DNA from: an uncultured Pedobacter sp.
GTDB taxonomy: Bacteria; Bacteroidota; Bacteroidia; Sphingobacteriales; Sphingobacteriaceae
Direction of reading: 5' to 3'
NCBI RefSeq assembly: GCF_946479715.1
Contig: NZ_CAMLHF010000001.1
Span: 1 to 64,000 of the forward strand
DNA length: 64,000 nucleotides
Shown here in pieces: positions 36,008 to 45,373 of the stretch. The position numbers and the translations under genes are program-made. Every line of letters begins with the position of its first letter. Within the stretch, counting starts at the first letter, position 1. Under the pieces are notes generated by a model. It was not told where the DNA came from and ran no database searches. It saw only the letters and a list, made by a program, of their open reading frames with translations.

Positions 36008-37255
36008 ATGCTAGCTGAAATAATAACGATAGGAGATGAGATTCTTATTGGTCAGATTGTAGATACCAATTCTGCCTGGATGGCCAAAGAACTTAATCTG
36101 ATAGGAATTAAAGTAAAACAAATTACCTCAGTATCCGACGATGCTGATCATATAACTGAAGCTATAGCGCTTGCCGAAAAAAGAGCTAAAGTGATTCTGA
36201 TTACTGGTGGTTTAGGTCCCACTAAAGATGATATTACAAAAATAACTCTCGCCAGATATTTTAATATGGGGCTTAGGAGGGATGAGCCTACATTGGCGCA
36301 CATTACTGAGATCTTTAAGCGGCATAATAGGCCAATGATTGAATCTAATATAAAACAGGCCGATGTGCCAGAGGGTTGCACTGTTATTAAAAATGAGAAC
36401 GGAACTGCGCCTTGCATGTGGTTTGAGCATAATGGAAACATCATTGTATCTATGCCAGGTGTCCCGTTTGAAATGATGTATCTAATGCAGGAACAGATTC
36501 TTCCACGTTTAAAAGGGGCATTTAAACTTCCTTTTATTGTTCATAAAACCATACTTACCGCTAATATAGGCGAGTCGTTCTTAGCAGCTGAAATTGAGGG
36601 TATTGAAAATAGCTTACCTGAGCATATTAAACTTGCATACCTGCCAAGACTAGGTCAAGTACGTTTGAGACTGAGCAGTACAGGGACTAACGAAGCAGTA
36701 TTGAGAGAGGAGGTAGAACTTTATGCTCAGCAGATTATTGCTAAAGTAAAGAAAAACGTTGTTGTAGAAGAAGATATTGCGCTAGAAAAGGCAATTCTAA
36801 ATATAATGGATGAGAGAAAGCTAACGCTTTCGACCGCCGAAAGTTGTACCGGTGGATATATTGCCCACTTGATTACACAGCATCCCGGATGTTCATCTGT
36901 TTATGTGGGAGGGGCGGTTGTCTATTCTTATGAACTTAAGGAATCAGTTTTAGGTGTTAGCCCTCAAACCCTAAATAATTACGGTGCGGTGAGTGAACAG
37001 ACCGTAAAAGAAATGGCTCAGGGAGCAATAGATCATTTTAAAACGGATTATGCTGTAGCGGTAAGTGGAATTGCTGGTCCGGATGGTGGTATGCCTGGTA
37101 AACCCGTTGGTACAGTGTGGATTGCAGTGGCAAGCCGCAAGCATGTTGTAGCAAAGGTCTATAGTTTTGGGAATAAAAGAGCGCAAAACATAGAACGTTC
37201 AGCCATAGCGGCTTTGACCATGATTTTGAATGAACTTAACCAATATGGAGATTAA
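36008..37255 (+). CDS. cinA: CinA-family protein (competence/damage-inducible)
   Basis: A 415-aa two-domain protein: N-terminal MoCF/COG1058 domain (IITIGDEILIGQIVDTNSAW, then LITGGLGPTKDDIT), which in relatives is an ADP-ribose or NAD-linked pyrophosphatase, and C-terminal nicotinamide mononucleotide deamidase domain (TLSTAESCTGGYIAHLIT, AVSGIAGPDGG). It recycles NMN to NaMN. Twelve bp after lptD, so probably co-transcribed with it. Confidence 0.93.
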   Translation: MLAEIITIGDEILIGQIVDTNSAWMAKELNLIGIKVKQITSVSDDADHITEAIALAEKRAKVILITGGLGPTKDDITKITLARYFNMGLRRDEPTLAHITEIFKRHNRPMIESNIKQADVPEGCTVIKNENGTAPCMWFEHNGNIIVSMPGVPFEMMYLMQEQILPRLKGAFKLPFIVHKTILTANIGESFLAAEIEGIENSLPEHIKLAYLPRLGQVRLRLSSTGTNEAVLREEVELYAQQIIAKVKKNVVVEEDIALEKAILNIMDERKLTLSTAESCTGGYIAHLITQHPGCSSVYVGGAVVYSYELKESVLGVSPQTLNNYGAVSEQTVKEMAQGAIDHFKTDYAVAVSGIAGPDGGMPGKPVGTVWIAVASRKHVVAKVYSFGNKRAQNIERSAIAALTMILNELNQYGD

Positions 37256-37305
37256 GTGTTCAAAATACTTTACTTTTGCATCCGATATCAATCATGAAAT
37301 AAAAA

Positions 37306-38631
37306 ATGGCTCAATACGAATTATTGTTACCTAAAATGGGGGAAAGTGTTGCAGAAGCAACCATCATTAAATGGGTTAAACAGCCCGGAGATATGATAGA
37401 GATGGATGATACGGTTCTGGAAATTGCTACAGATAAGGTTGATTCTGAAGTTCCTTCGCCAATAGCAGGTAAGCTAATTAAACAGTTGTTCAAGGAAGAT
37501 GAAATTGTACAGGTAGGTACAGTAATTGCGATTATAGAAACCGAATCTGAGACAACAGAAGATGTTCCGGTTACCATACCAGTAGTGGAACCGTCTATTA
37601 TTGAAAGCATTCCAGGAACAGAACAATTGGCGTCAAATGATGCGAAAGACTCTGCGAAAGAAGATAGTGGTTCTGATCGTTTTTATTCTCCTTTAGTAAA
37701 AAACATAGCCGCACAGGAAAATATTGCAACAAGTGAATTAGATGCTATATCTGGTACAGGTGCTGATGGACGTTTGACTAAGGATGACTTGTTAAATTAT
37801 ATTCAAAATAAAAAAGGGGGAGCAGCTTCAAATACTCCTGTTGCACATACAGCTAAAATTGAAACATCAGTTAAAGAAGAAGCTGTTAAATCGGTTTCTC
37901 AGCCATTGACAAGTGTAAGTGGAGGTGATGAGATTATCGAGATGGATAGGATGCGTAAGTTAATTGCCGAACATATGGTAATGAGTAAGCACACTTCGCC
38001 TCACGTAACATCATTTGTTGAAGCGGATGTGACTAATCTGGTCTTATGGCGCGATAAAGTGAAAGGTAGTTTTGAAAAACGCGAAAATGAGAAGATTACT
38101 TTTACTCCTTTATTTATAGAAGCTGTTGCCAAGGCAATAAAAGATTATCCAATGATCAATGTTTCTATAAATGGAAACCAGATTATTAAAAAGAGAGATA
38201 TTAACATCGGCATGGCAGCCGCTTTACCTAGTGGCAACCTGATTGTTCCTGTTATTAAAAATGCAGATCAATTTAATTTGGTCGGATTAACTAAATCGGT
38301 AAACGATTTGGCAAAACGTGCACGCATTTCTAAGCTTAAGCCTGATGAAACGCAAAATGGAACGTTTACATTAACTAACGTAGGTTCATTTGGTAATGTA
38401 ATGGGTACACCTATTATTAATCAACCTCAGGTAGCTATTTTAGCCGTAGGGGCAATTAAAAAGAAACCAGCAGTATTAGAAACAGAATTTGGAGATGTGA
38501 TAGCTATACGCCATATGATGTTCCTTTCGCTTTCATATGATCACAGGGTTGTAGATGGAGCGTTGGGTGGCTCTTTTGTAAGAAGGGTAGCTGATTATCT
38601 TGAAAATTGGGATTTGAACAGAGAAATATAA
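37306..38631 (+). CDS. 2-oxo acid dehydrogenase E2 (dihydrolipoyl acyltransferase)
   Basis: A 441-aa E2 core: N-terminal lipoyl domain with lipoyl lysine in DTVLEIATDKVDSEVPSP (about residue 43), an acidic and Ser/Thr-rich linker, an E3/E1 subunit-binding domain near 125-165 (YSPLVKNIAAQENI, GTGADGRLTKDDLL) and the C-terminal acyltransferase with LSYDHRVVDGALGG. Sequence style is closest to the branched-chain type, but no E1 genes are adjacent, so pyruvate, oxoglutarate or branched-chain use cannot be fixed. Terminator at 38645. Confidence 0.9.
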   Translation: MAQYELLLPKMGESVAEATIIKWVKQPGDMIEMDDTVLEIATDKVDSEVPSPIAGKLIKQLFKEDEIVQVGTVIAIIETESETTEDVPVTIPVVEPSIIESIPGTEQLASNDAKDSAKEDSGSDRFYSPLVKNIAAQENIATSELDAISGTGADGRLTKDDLLNYIQNKKGGAASNTPVAHTAKIETSVKEEAVKSVSQPLTSVSGGDEIIEMDRMRKLIAEHMVMSKHTSPHVTSFVEADVTNLVLWRDKVKGSFEKRENEKITFTPLFIEAVAKAIKDYPMINVSINGNQIIKKRDINIGMAAALPSGNLIVPVIKNADQFNLVGLTKSVNDLAKRARISKLKPDETQNGTFTLTNVGSFGNVMGTPIINQPQVAILAVGAIKKKPAVLETEFGDVIAIRHMMFLSLSYDHRVVDGALGGSFVRRVADYLENWDLNREI

Positions 38632-38644
38632 AATAACATAAAGT

Positions 38645-38668
38645 AAAAGGCCCCTAATGGGGCCTTTT
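38645..38668. terminator. Bidirectional terminator between E2 and hom genes
   Basis: AAAAGGCCCC (38645-38654) pairs perfectly with GGGGCCTTTT (38659-38668) around a 4-nt loop, with A/T flanks on both strands. Confidence 0.9.
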
Positions 38669-38696
38669 CACTATCAAAACAAAGCAAAAATAATAA

Positions 38697-39938
38697 CTAG
38701 TTAAATATCACTTCCTCTTCAGAAACCTTTAGGATTTGCTGTTCGGTGTAAGTGTACCTACCAGTATGAGCAATAAAAATATCCTTTTGCTCAAGAAGGT
38801 CGCGGTTAGCCAATAAAGTTTTCAGGCTTACATTTCCAATTACATATTTGTAATCATTACGGGAGAACCGCTCAATAATATTATCTATCTGAAGTTTTTC
38901 CAAGGTATACTCATGGGTGTAACGTAGATAAACTTCAATGTTTACATTGTCAGTATGAACTAATCCGTTATGCTGATGATATTTTTTATACTCGTAACGG
39001 TAATCATACCTTAAGGCAGCTATATCAGATAAAACAGCTGCTCCGGTTGGGTGTCCGCCGGCACCTTTTCCAAAGAAAAACTGTTTATCAGCAAAGGCGG
39101 CCTGAACCGTTACGCCGTTATATTCGTTTTCTACATTGAACAGGAAATCATCAGATTTTACAAACTTTGGCAATACATAAGTAATGATTTGCTTGGTACT
39201 TATTTTACGCGCAGTAGGTACAAGTTTAATTTTAAAATTCTTCTCCCTGGCATATTTAATGTCGTGCTCTGATAAGTTCTGAATGCCTACATTAAGTATC
39301 TTATTAGGATCAATAAATAATCCATAAGCATGAGCAGTTGCAATGGCTAGCTTAAATTTAGGATCATAACCTCCAACATCCAGAATAGGATTAGATTCAG
39401 CAAAACCAAGATCTTGCGCCTGCTTTAATGCAACGCCATATTCAAGATTTTCATTAAATATTTTAGATAGGATGTAGTTAGATGAACCGTTGAATATTCC
39501 ACTTATACCATGTAGTAATTCATTGTCGTAATATTCTTCCAGATTACGGATGATAGGTATACTGCCACAAACTGCACCTTCATACAGTAGAGAAGCATTG
39601 TGTTTTTCTTGCAATTCCACCAGTTCGACCAGATGAGTGGCAATCATTTTTTTATTAGCAGAAACTACATTTTTGCCACTAATTAATGCTCTTTTAACGA
39701 TGTTGTACGCTATCTCGGCATCATCAATTAATTCAACTACAGTATTGATTTCACTATTGTCTAATATCTCATCATGATTTGTGGTGAAAAGATGTGCCTC
39801 AAGGCTACGTTTTTTCTCAGGATTTTTAATAGCTATTTTAACGATCTCAAGGTTTAGGTCCTGACCGCGAATAATATCATGCAATCCTTGTCCAACAACT
39901 CCAAAACCAAATAAACCGATCTTAAGTTTCTTACTCAT
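38697..39938 (-). CDS. hom: Homoserine dehydrogenase
   Basis: A 413-aa enzyme reducing aspartate semialdehyde to homoserine. NAD(P) motif GLFGFGVVGQGL is at the N-terminus; the catalytic domain shows VSANKKMIATH, YEGAVCGSIPIIRNL and GYDPKFKLAIATAHAYGL with the catalytic Lys. The C-terminal ~90 residues (KKYHQHNGLV onward) hold an ACT-like fold rather than a typical regulatory ACT pair. It is the last gene of metY-metX-hom, 7 bp after metX, so it is under the same leader control. Confidence 0.94.
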   Translation of the reverse strand: MSKKLKIGLFGFGVVGQGLHDIIRGQDLNLEIVKIAIKNPEKKRSLEAHLFTTNHDEILDNSEINTVVELIDDAEIAYNIVKRALISGKNVVSANKKMIATHLVELVELQEKHNASLLYEGAVCGSIPIIRNLEEYYDNELLHGISGIFNGSSNYILSKIFNENLEYGVALKQAQDLGFAESNPILDVGGYDPKFKLAIATAHAYGLFIDPNKILNVGIQNLSEHDIKYAREKNFKIKLVPTARKISTKQIITYVLPKFVKSDDFLFNVENEYNGVTVQAAFADKQFFFGKGAGGHPTGAAVLSDIAALRYDYRYEYKKYHQHNGLVHTDNVNIEVYLRYTHEYTLEKLQIDNIIERFSRNDYKYVIGNVSLKTLLANRDLLEQKDIFIAHTGRYTYTEQQILKVSEEEVIFN

Positions 39939-39945
39939 CTAAATA

Positions 39946-41004
39946 CTATGCTGTTTTATGTAATTTAATTATTTTCTTGTTGACACTTTCTTTTAAGAAT
40001 GTGCCAATTATGTTGGTTAATATATCTGTCTCAATTAAAAAACCATCGTGACCATAAGCAGAGCTAATACTTTGGAGTGCTGCTCCTTGAATATGCTTTG
40101 CTAAGAACTCTTGTTCACAAAGAGGAAATAGAACATCGTTTTCAATTCCTATTACCAGCGTATTTGCTTTAACTAATGCTAAGGCATCAACAATACTTTT
40201 TCTGCTTCGGCCAACATTATGGCTGTCCATGGCTTTACTTAGGTACCAATAACTATAGGCATTAAAGCGTTTACAAAGTTTTTCGCCCTGATAATTCTGG
40301 TAAGAGGCAGCTCTGAATGAACCCGTTTTGTCATTTACACTTTCTAATTGTGTAGCTGAATATGCCTCATAAGTGCGATAAGATAATAAAGCAATGCTTC
40401 TTGCAGCCTTTAAACCTTTTAAGCCACCATCTGGCTGCTGTGCGTAAAATGTACGATCTGTGCTGATTGCTAAACGCTGACTCTCATTAAATGCAATTCC
40501 CCATGGCGAGTGTACTGCATTTGTAGCTACAAGAATTAGATTGTCTACGCTTTTGCTATCTGTAATGGCCCATTCCAATGCTTGTTGGCCGCCTAAAGAA
40601 CCTCCGATTAACACCTTAATGTGTTGAATGCCAAGATGTGTTGCAAGCAGACGGTGAGCAGCAACCAAATCTCTAATGGTAAATTCTGGAAAAGCAAGGT
40701 AATATGGTTGTCCTGTTACCGGATTTATACTTAGTGGATTGGTTGTGCCGTAATTAGAGCCTAATACATTTGCACAAATGATAAAGTGCTCCTCGGGGTT
40801 AAACAGATCGTTATTGCCGAAAAGTCCTTTCCACCAGTCTAAAACATCAGCATTGGCTGTAAGTGCATGGCATACCCAGATCACATTATCTTTCTTCGCA
40901 TTTAGTTTGCCATAAGTTTGATAAGCAACTTCTAATTTGCGTAGTTTTTTCCCGTTCTCCAGTTTAAATAACTTTGTATGCGTATATGTGGCAGTAGTGC
41001 TCAT
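39946..41004 (-). CDS. metX: Homoserine O-acetyltransferase
   Basis: The 352-aa alpha/beta hydrolase transfers an acetyl group to homoserine. The nucleophile elbow is GGSLGGQQALEWA near residue 134, the catalytic Asp lies in IENDVLFPL and the His in YGHDGFLIE. NVLGSNYGTTNPLSINP is another family block. Acetyl- versus succinyl-homoserine specificity follows the partner metY gene, which uses O-acetylhomoserine. Second gene of the operon, 25 bp after metY. Confidence 0.95.
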   Translation of the reverse strand: MSTTATYTHTKLFKLENGKKLRKLEVAYQTYGKLNAKKDNVIWVCHALTANADVLDWWKGLFGNNDLFNPEEHFIICANVLGSNYGTTNPLSINPVTGQPYYLAFPEFTIRDLVAAHRLLATHLGIQHIKVLIGGSLGGQQALEWAITDSKSVDNLILVATNAVHSPWGIAFNESQRLAISTDRTFYAQQPDGGLKGLKAARSIALLSYRTYEAYSATQLESVNDKTGSFRAASYQNYQGEKLCKRFNAYSYWYLSKAMDSHNVGRSRKSIVDALALVKANTLVIGIENDVLFPLCEQEFLAKHIQGAALQSISSAYGHDGFLIETDILTNIIGTFLKESVNKKIIKLHKTA

Positions 41005-41029
41005 TCTTTAGATCTTGTAGCGTTTTATT

Positions 41030-42337
<1,308 letters not shown>

Positions 42338-42429
42338 CTATTTAGTTTTAAGTGGTTCCTGTAATGTTTTGATTTAGATACGTTGTGGAGGTTTTAGCTT
42401 CGGAAACGTATACGATTGTTAAGCGTACC

Positions 42430-42442
42430 CCTGCAAGGGGCC
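42430..42442 (-). promoter_or_regulatory. GC-rich hairpin between leader ORF and metY
   Basis: On the minus strand CCCCTTGCAGGGG forms a 5-bp stem with a 3-nt loop, about 40 nt after the leader ORF stop and about 95 nt before the metY ATG. It is enclosed by CGGAA/TTCCG, which can also pair. No T-tract follows, so it is not a standard terminator; it could be part of a translational or Rho-dependent switch. Confidence 0.4.
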
Positions 42443-42481
42443 TTCCGTATGAATGTGAAATGCAAAAGGAAGATTTGTAAA

Positions 42482-42565
42482 TTATAGTATGCAACAGCAC
42501 ATGCAATTCGCCTGCTGAGGATAACAATAATTTAATAGATTTGAGGTAATTCTTACAATTTTCAT
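42482..42565 (-). CDS. Cysteine-rich leader peptide of the metY operon (27 aa)
   Basis: On the minus strand an ATG at 42565 opens MKIVRITSNLLN, then YCYPQQANCMCCCIL and TAA. Of 27 residues five are Cys (codons TGT, TGC, TGC, TGT, TGC), four of them plus one Met within five codons, which is far from average codon use. The ATG is 9 nt after the last base of riboswitch helix P1 and the sequence before it is A-rich, as usual for Bacteroidota starts. Codons 17-25 can fold as CAGCA/TGCTG. This fits a regulatory leader that senses charged tRNA-Cys. The role is inference; the ORF is directly visible. Confidence 0.65.
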   Translation of the reverse strand: MKIVRITSNLLNYCYPQQANCMCCCIL

Positions 42566-42574
42566 TTTGTTTCA

Positions 42575-42686
42575 ATTTATCTTTCCAAACGACACCATGT
42601 CTTTTGGTCAGGAATTGGCACCTTCTCCATCTTGGGAGGGTTGCCAGTGGGTCAAAGAGCCTGTCTCTCGCCACTTCTTTATAAAT
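42575..42686 (-). ncRNA. SAM-I (S-box) riboswitch aptamer
   Basis: Read on the minus strand: helix P1 ATTTAT/ATAAAT (42681-42686 with 42575-42580), then GAAGTGGCGAGAGACAGGC, TTGACCCACTGGCAACC and AAGGTGCCAATTCC, the conserved core of the S-box family including the kink-turn and SAM-binding segments. It lies about 240 nt before metY, a methionine gene, as expected. A terminator after the aptamer is not seen; the leader ORF begins instead. Confidence 0.93.
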
Positions 42687-42739
42687 CAAACCTTTTATTA
42701 AGGAAGGTTGACTTGATTAGCTTTCGCTAAATGATATTG

Positions 42740-42771
42740 CAAATGTAGATTTAAGTTAATAAATATCCAAA
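42740..42771 (-). promoter_or_regulatory. Promoter of the metY-metX-hom operon
   Basis: On the minus strand TTTG (42768-42771), 20 nt, then TACATTTG (42740-42747), a full match to the Bacteroidota consensus. Transcription would start near 42733, which leaves about 400 nt of leader. Confidence 0.75.
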
Positions 42772-42795
42772 ATTATATTTTGGATATTTATTAAC
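42755..42795. promoter_or_regulatory. 41-bp perfect palindrome over the metY promoter
   Basis: Arms of 19 bp (42755-42773 and 42777-42795) are exact inverted copies around TAT. The left arm covers the -33 TTTG box of the metY promoter. It has no T-tract and is AT-rich, so an operator is more likely than a terminator. Confidence 0.75.
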
Positions 42796-42845
42796 TTGTT
42801 GTATTCCAGTGTTGTAAATTGGTTTTTTGGTAGGGTGTCTTGATT

Positions 42846-43964
42846 TTATCCTGCAAGTGCCTGATCTAAATCTGCTATTAAATCATCAATATGTTCTAGT
42901 CCAACAGATATCCGAATTAAATTTTGTGGGGTTTTGGTATCAGGTCCTTCCACAGATGCACGGTGCTCTATTAAACTTTCAACTCCGCCTAAACTTGTAG
43001 CCTGTGCAAAAAGTTTAACTTTATTAACCACTTTTCTGGCCTCATCAGCACCTCCTTTAATTAACACTGATAACATTCCACCAAAGCCATTCATCTGCTT
43101 TTTTGCTATATCGTGCTGAGGATGAGTTGTTAATCCTGGATAATAAACTGCTTCAATAGCGGGGTGTTTTTCGAGGTGTAATGCTAAAGCCATTCCATTA
43201 GTGCAGTGACCGCGCATACGATATGCCAATGTTTTGATACTTCTTACTAACAGGAAACAATCGAACGGAGAGGGTACTGCTCCACCAACTTGCTGTACAT
43301 TTCTGATCTTTTCCCAAAAATCATTTTTTTGTGCGGAGATAAGTACACCACCAAGAACATCACTATGGCCTCCAATGTATTTTGTTGAAGAGTGCATTAC
43401 AATATCAGCCCCAAAATCAATAGGATTTTGTAAGCATGGCGAAGCAAAAGTGCTGTCACAGGCAAGGATAAGGTCATTTTCTTTGGCAATTTTAGAAACT
43501 CCGGCAATGTCCGTGATTTTTAATAGTGGATTAGAAGGGGTTTCTATCCATATCAGTACGGTATTCTTCTTAATGAATTTTGCTATGTTATCAAGGTTAG
43601 TAAGATCTATGAAATCAATTTCCAGCGTATCTTTAAAAATGGTCTGCAATTGTTTTTTAAAACCCCAGTACATGTCGTCAGGAGCAATGATATGGCTTCC
43701 TGGTTTTAAAGCTTGAAAAACTGCCATCCCCGCTGTATTCCCTGAAGAAAATGCACAGGCTTCTACACCTTTTTCCAATTCTGAAAGCGTACTTTCTAAT
43801 GCTGATCTATTTGGATTACTTACTCTGCTATACATGTGTCCACCAGAGTAGCCACCGTCTTCATTTCTCAGGAAGGTGGTAGATAGATTTATTGGGGGGG
43901 TGACATCGTTAGTGCTGACTTTGTATAAATTTCCAGCATGTATTGCAAGTGTTTCTGGCTTCAT
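42846..43964 (-). CDS. Cystathionine gamma-synthase-like PLP enzyme
   Basis: A 372-aa member of the Cys/Met metabolism PLP family. Motifs: ETLAIHAGNLYKV, YSRVSNPNRSALESTLSELE, LACDSTFASPCLQNP and the PLP lysine in MHSSTKYIGGHSDVLGG near residue 195. It is shorter than MetY and lacks its extra segment, so cystathionine gamma-synthase or a gamma-lyase is more likely; the two cannot be told apart from sequence alone. It has its own promoter region with a near-palindrome at 44014. Confidence 0.88.
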   Translation of the reverse strand: MKPETLAIHAGNLYKVSTNDVTPPINLSTTFLRNEDGGYSGGHMYSRVSNPNRSALESTLSELEKGVEACAFSSGNTAGMAVFQALKPGSHIIAPDDMYWGFKKQLQTIFKDTLEIDFIDLTNLDNIAKFIKKNTVLIWIETPSNPLLKITDIAGVSKIAKENDLILACDSTFASPCLQNPIDFGADIVMHSSTKYIGGHSDVLGGVLISAQKNDFWEKIRNVQQVGGAVPSPFDCFLLVRSIKTLAYRMRGHCTNGMALALHLEKHPAIEAVYYPGLTTHPQHDIAKKQMNGFGGMLSVLIKGGADEARKVVNKVKLFAQATSLGGVESLIEHRASVEGPDTKTPQNLIRISVGLEHIDDLIADLDQALAG

Positions 43965-44004
43965 TATTACGGGGTTAAAAGTTAAGATTGGGCATAAGGT
44001 GTAA

Positions 44005-44031
44005 CAAAGTTAAGTGTATAATATTATTCAC
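44005..44031 (-). promoter_or_regulatory. Promoter/operator of the cystathionine gamma-synthase-like gene
   Basis: On the minus strand TAACTTTG (44005-44012) fits the -7 box. Directly upstream, 44014-44031 is an 18-bp near-palindrome, GTGAATAATATTATACAC, with one mismatched pair. It fills the spacer before the -7 box, where a bound repressor would block polymerase. Confidence 0.5.
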
Positions 44032-44082
44032 CTTAAGTTTTGGCAAGATTTATGTAATTGAATTATCAAATTAAAGAAGAAT

Positions 44083-44571
44083 ATGAAAAGAATATTACTG
44101 ATAGCAGCCATTTTATGCAGTTCGTTAATGGTTTTGCAAAGTTGTTCACCTAAAGGCGGTGCAACTCAAAGTTTAAAGAAAGGTAATGTAACTGGTAATT
44201 GGGTTTTAAATGATATTACATTTGAAGGCTTACCGCAATCAGCAGTAAAATCATTATTTGATGAAGGTTCTTACACTTGTTTTCAAGGAAGTACCTGGAG
44301 TCTTACTAACAGCGGTAATGGAAGTTACACTTTACCGGGTGGTGGAGAATGTACTGCAAAAACTCAGAAAATATACTGGTCAGTAAGTCCTGCAGATGAG
44401 ACATTCCAATTCAAAAAGATCTTTGAAGGTGAAAAAGCCAAAAACGTAACTTCTGGTTACAGATCGGTATTGTCTTCTACAGATGGCAATAGCATGGTTA
44501 TTAAATCACCTGTAGAATACGGAGCAAAAACCGCTTACATTGTATTGAATTTTACAAAAGCAGCGAAATAA
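44083..44571 (+). CDS. Lipocalin-like lipoprotein
   Basis: A 162-aa lipoprotein: signal peptide with lipobox (MKRILLIAAILCSSLMVLQSC, Cys near residue 21), then a beta-rich domain beginning GNVTGNWVLNDITFEGLP, resembling the lipocalin-like domains common in Bacteroidota (Lipocalin_5 type). It probably sits on the outer membrane. Ligand unknown. A terminator follows at 44595. Confidence 0.78.
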   Translation: MKRILLIAAILCSSLMVLQSCSPKGGATQSLKKGNVTGNWVLNDITFEGLPQSAVKSLFDEGSYTCFQGSTWSLTNSGNGSYTLPGGGECTAKTQKIYWSVSPADETFQFKKIFEGEKAKNVTSGYRSVLSSTDGNSMVIKSPVEYGAKTAYIVLNFTKAAK

Positions 44572-44594
44572 GAATAAAATAGTTTGGTTTAGGG

Positions 44595-44630
44595 AAAAGG
44601 GTTCAATTAGTTTTGAGCCCTTTTTTTATT
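44595..44630 (+). terminator. Terminator after lipocalin-like gene
   Basis: AAAAGGGTTCAA pairs with TTGAGCCCTTTT (one T-G wobble), followed by TTT. Confidence 0.75.
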
Positions 44631-44668
44631 GATTTTTTTGTTTGATATCTTTTAATATCTATATTTGA

Positions 44669-44691
44669 ATTCATCTGATGATATGATGAAT
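44669..44691. promoter_or_regulatory. Operator-like inverted repeat before the FadR-type gene
   Basis: ATTCATC (44669-44675) and GATGAAT (44685-44691) are inverted copies 9 nt apart. The first half also forms the palindrome TCATCTGATGA. The sequence ATTCATCTGATGAT recurs with one change at 45374. Confidence 0.6.
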
Positions 44692-44695
44692 CAAT

Positions 44696-45361
44696 ATGAA
44701 AAATCTTATACAAAAAAAGTCTTTGGCGGATGAAGTAGCTGCACGATTAAGTGAGCAGATTTCTCTTGGACAATACAAAGTGAATGAACAGTTGCCGATA
44801 GAGCCCGAATTGATGAAAAACTTTGGTGTTGGGCGTTCAACTATAAGGGAAGCCATAAAAATATTGGCCAACTCGGGGTTGCTTAGGGTTCAACAAGGAG
44901 TTGGAACTTTTGTAGATCAGCTAACCGCAAATAGGGAGCCTATGGATTTGCGGTTAAAGCGCGCTAACGTTAAAGATCTGGATGAGGTTAGGCAATTACT
45001 TGAAATGAAAATTGCAGAGAAAGCGGCACTTAACAGAACTGAAAATGATATTTTGACAATAAGGACTCATCTCGAAAACAGAAGAAGAGCGGCAAAAGAG
45101 GGGCTGTTAGAAGAGTGTATTGAAGCAGACGTGCAATTTCATATATCAATTGCCGAAGCTTCAAAGAATGAAATACTAGCCGATTTATATAAATCAGCCT
45201 CCATTCATTTAAAAAATTGGTTCCTTCAAACACATTCAGATGCCAGAGCCTTCGAAGAAACTTACATATATCATGAGCAGTTGCTAAAAAGCATTATTGC
45301 CGGAGACCCCAAAAAGGCCTGGAATATTGCAGCAAAAATATTAGGACACGTATCTCAATAA
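44696..45361 (+). CDS. FadR-subfamily GntR transcriptional regulator
   Basis: A 221-aa repressor: N-terminal winged helix (about 5-72; LADEVAARLSEQI, GRSTIREAIKILANSGLL and RVQQGVGTFV) and a C-terminal all-helical FCD ligand-binding domain (about 85-215) with the metal-binding pattern Asp/His/His (EADVQFHISIAE, ...YHEQLL). Ligand unknown. It sits 40 bp before the Fsr-type transporter and both have the same operator-like motif, so it probably controls itself and the pump. Confidence 0.9.
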   Translation: MKNLIQKKSLADEVAARLSEQISLGQYKVNEQLPIEPELMKNFGVGRSTIREAIKILANSGLLRVQQGVGTFVDQLTANREPMDLRLKRANVKDLDEVRQLLEMKIAEKAALNRTENDILTIRTHLENRRRAAKEGLLEECIEADVQFHISIAEASKNEILADLYKSASIHLKNWFLQTHSDARAFEETYIYHEQLLKSIIAGDPKKAWNIAAKILGHVSQ

Positions 45362-45373
45362 AAATTTATTAAA

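Noticed and set aside
42348..42689. 113-codon minus-strand ORF across the metY leader
   Set aside because: It runs through the conserved SAM-I aptamer core and its product resembles no protein; the RNA signal explains the conservation.
42755..42795. 41-bp palindrome as a terminator of the upstream PLP gene
   Set aside because: It is AT-rich and has no T-tract on the minus strand, and it overlaps a full promoter match; kept as an operator candidate.
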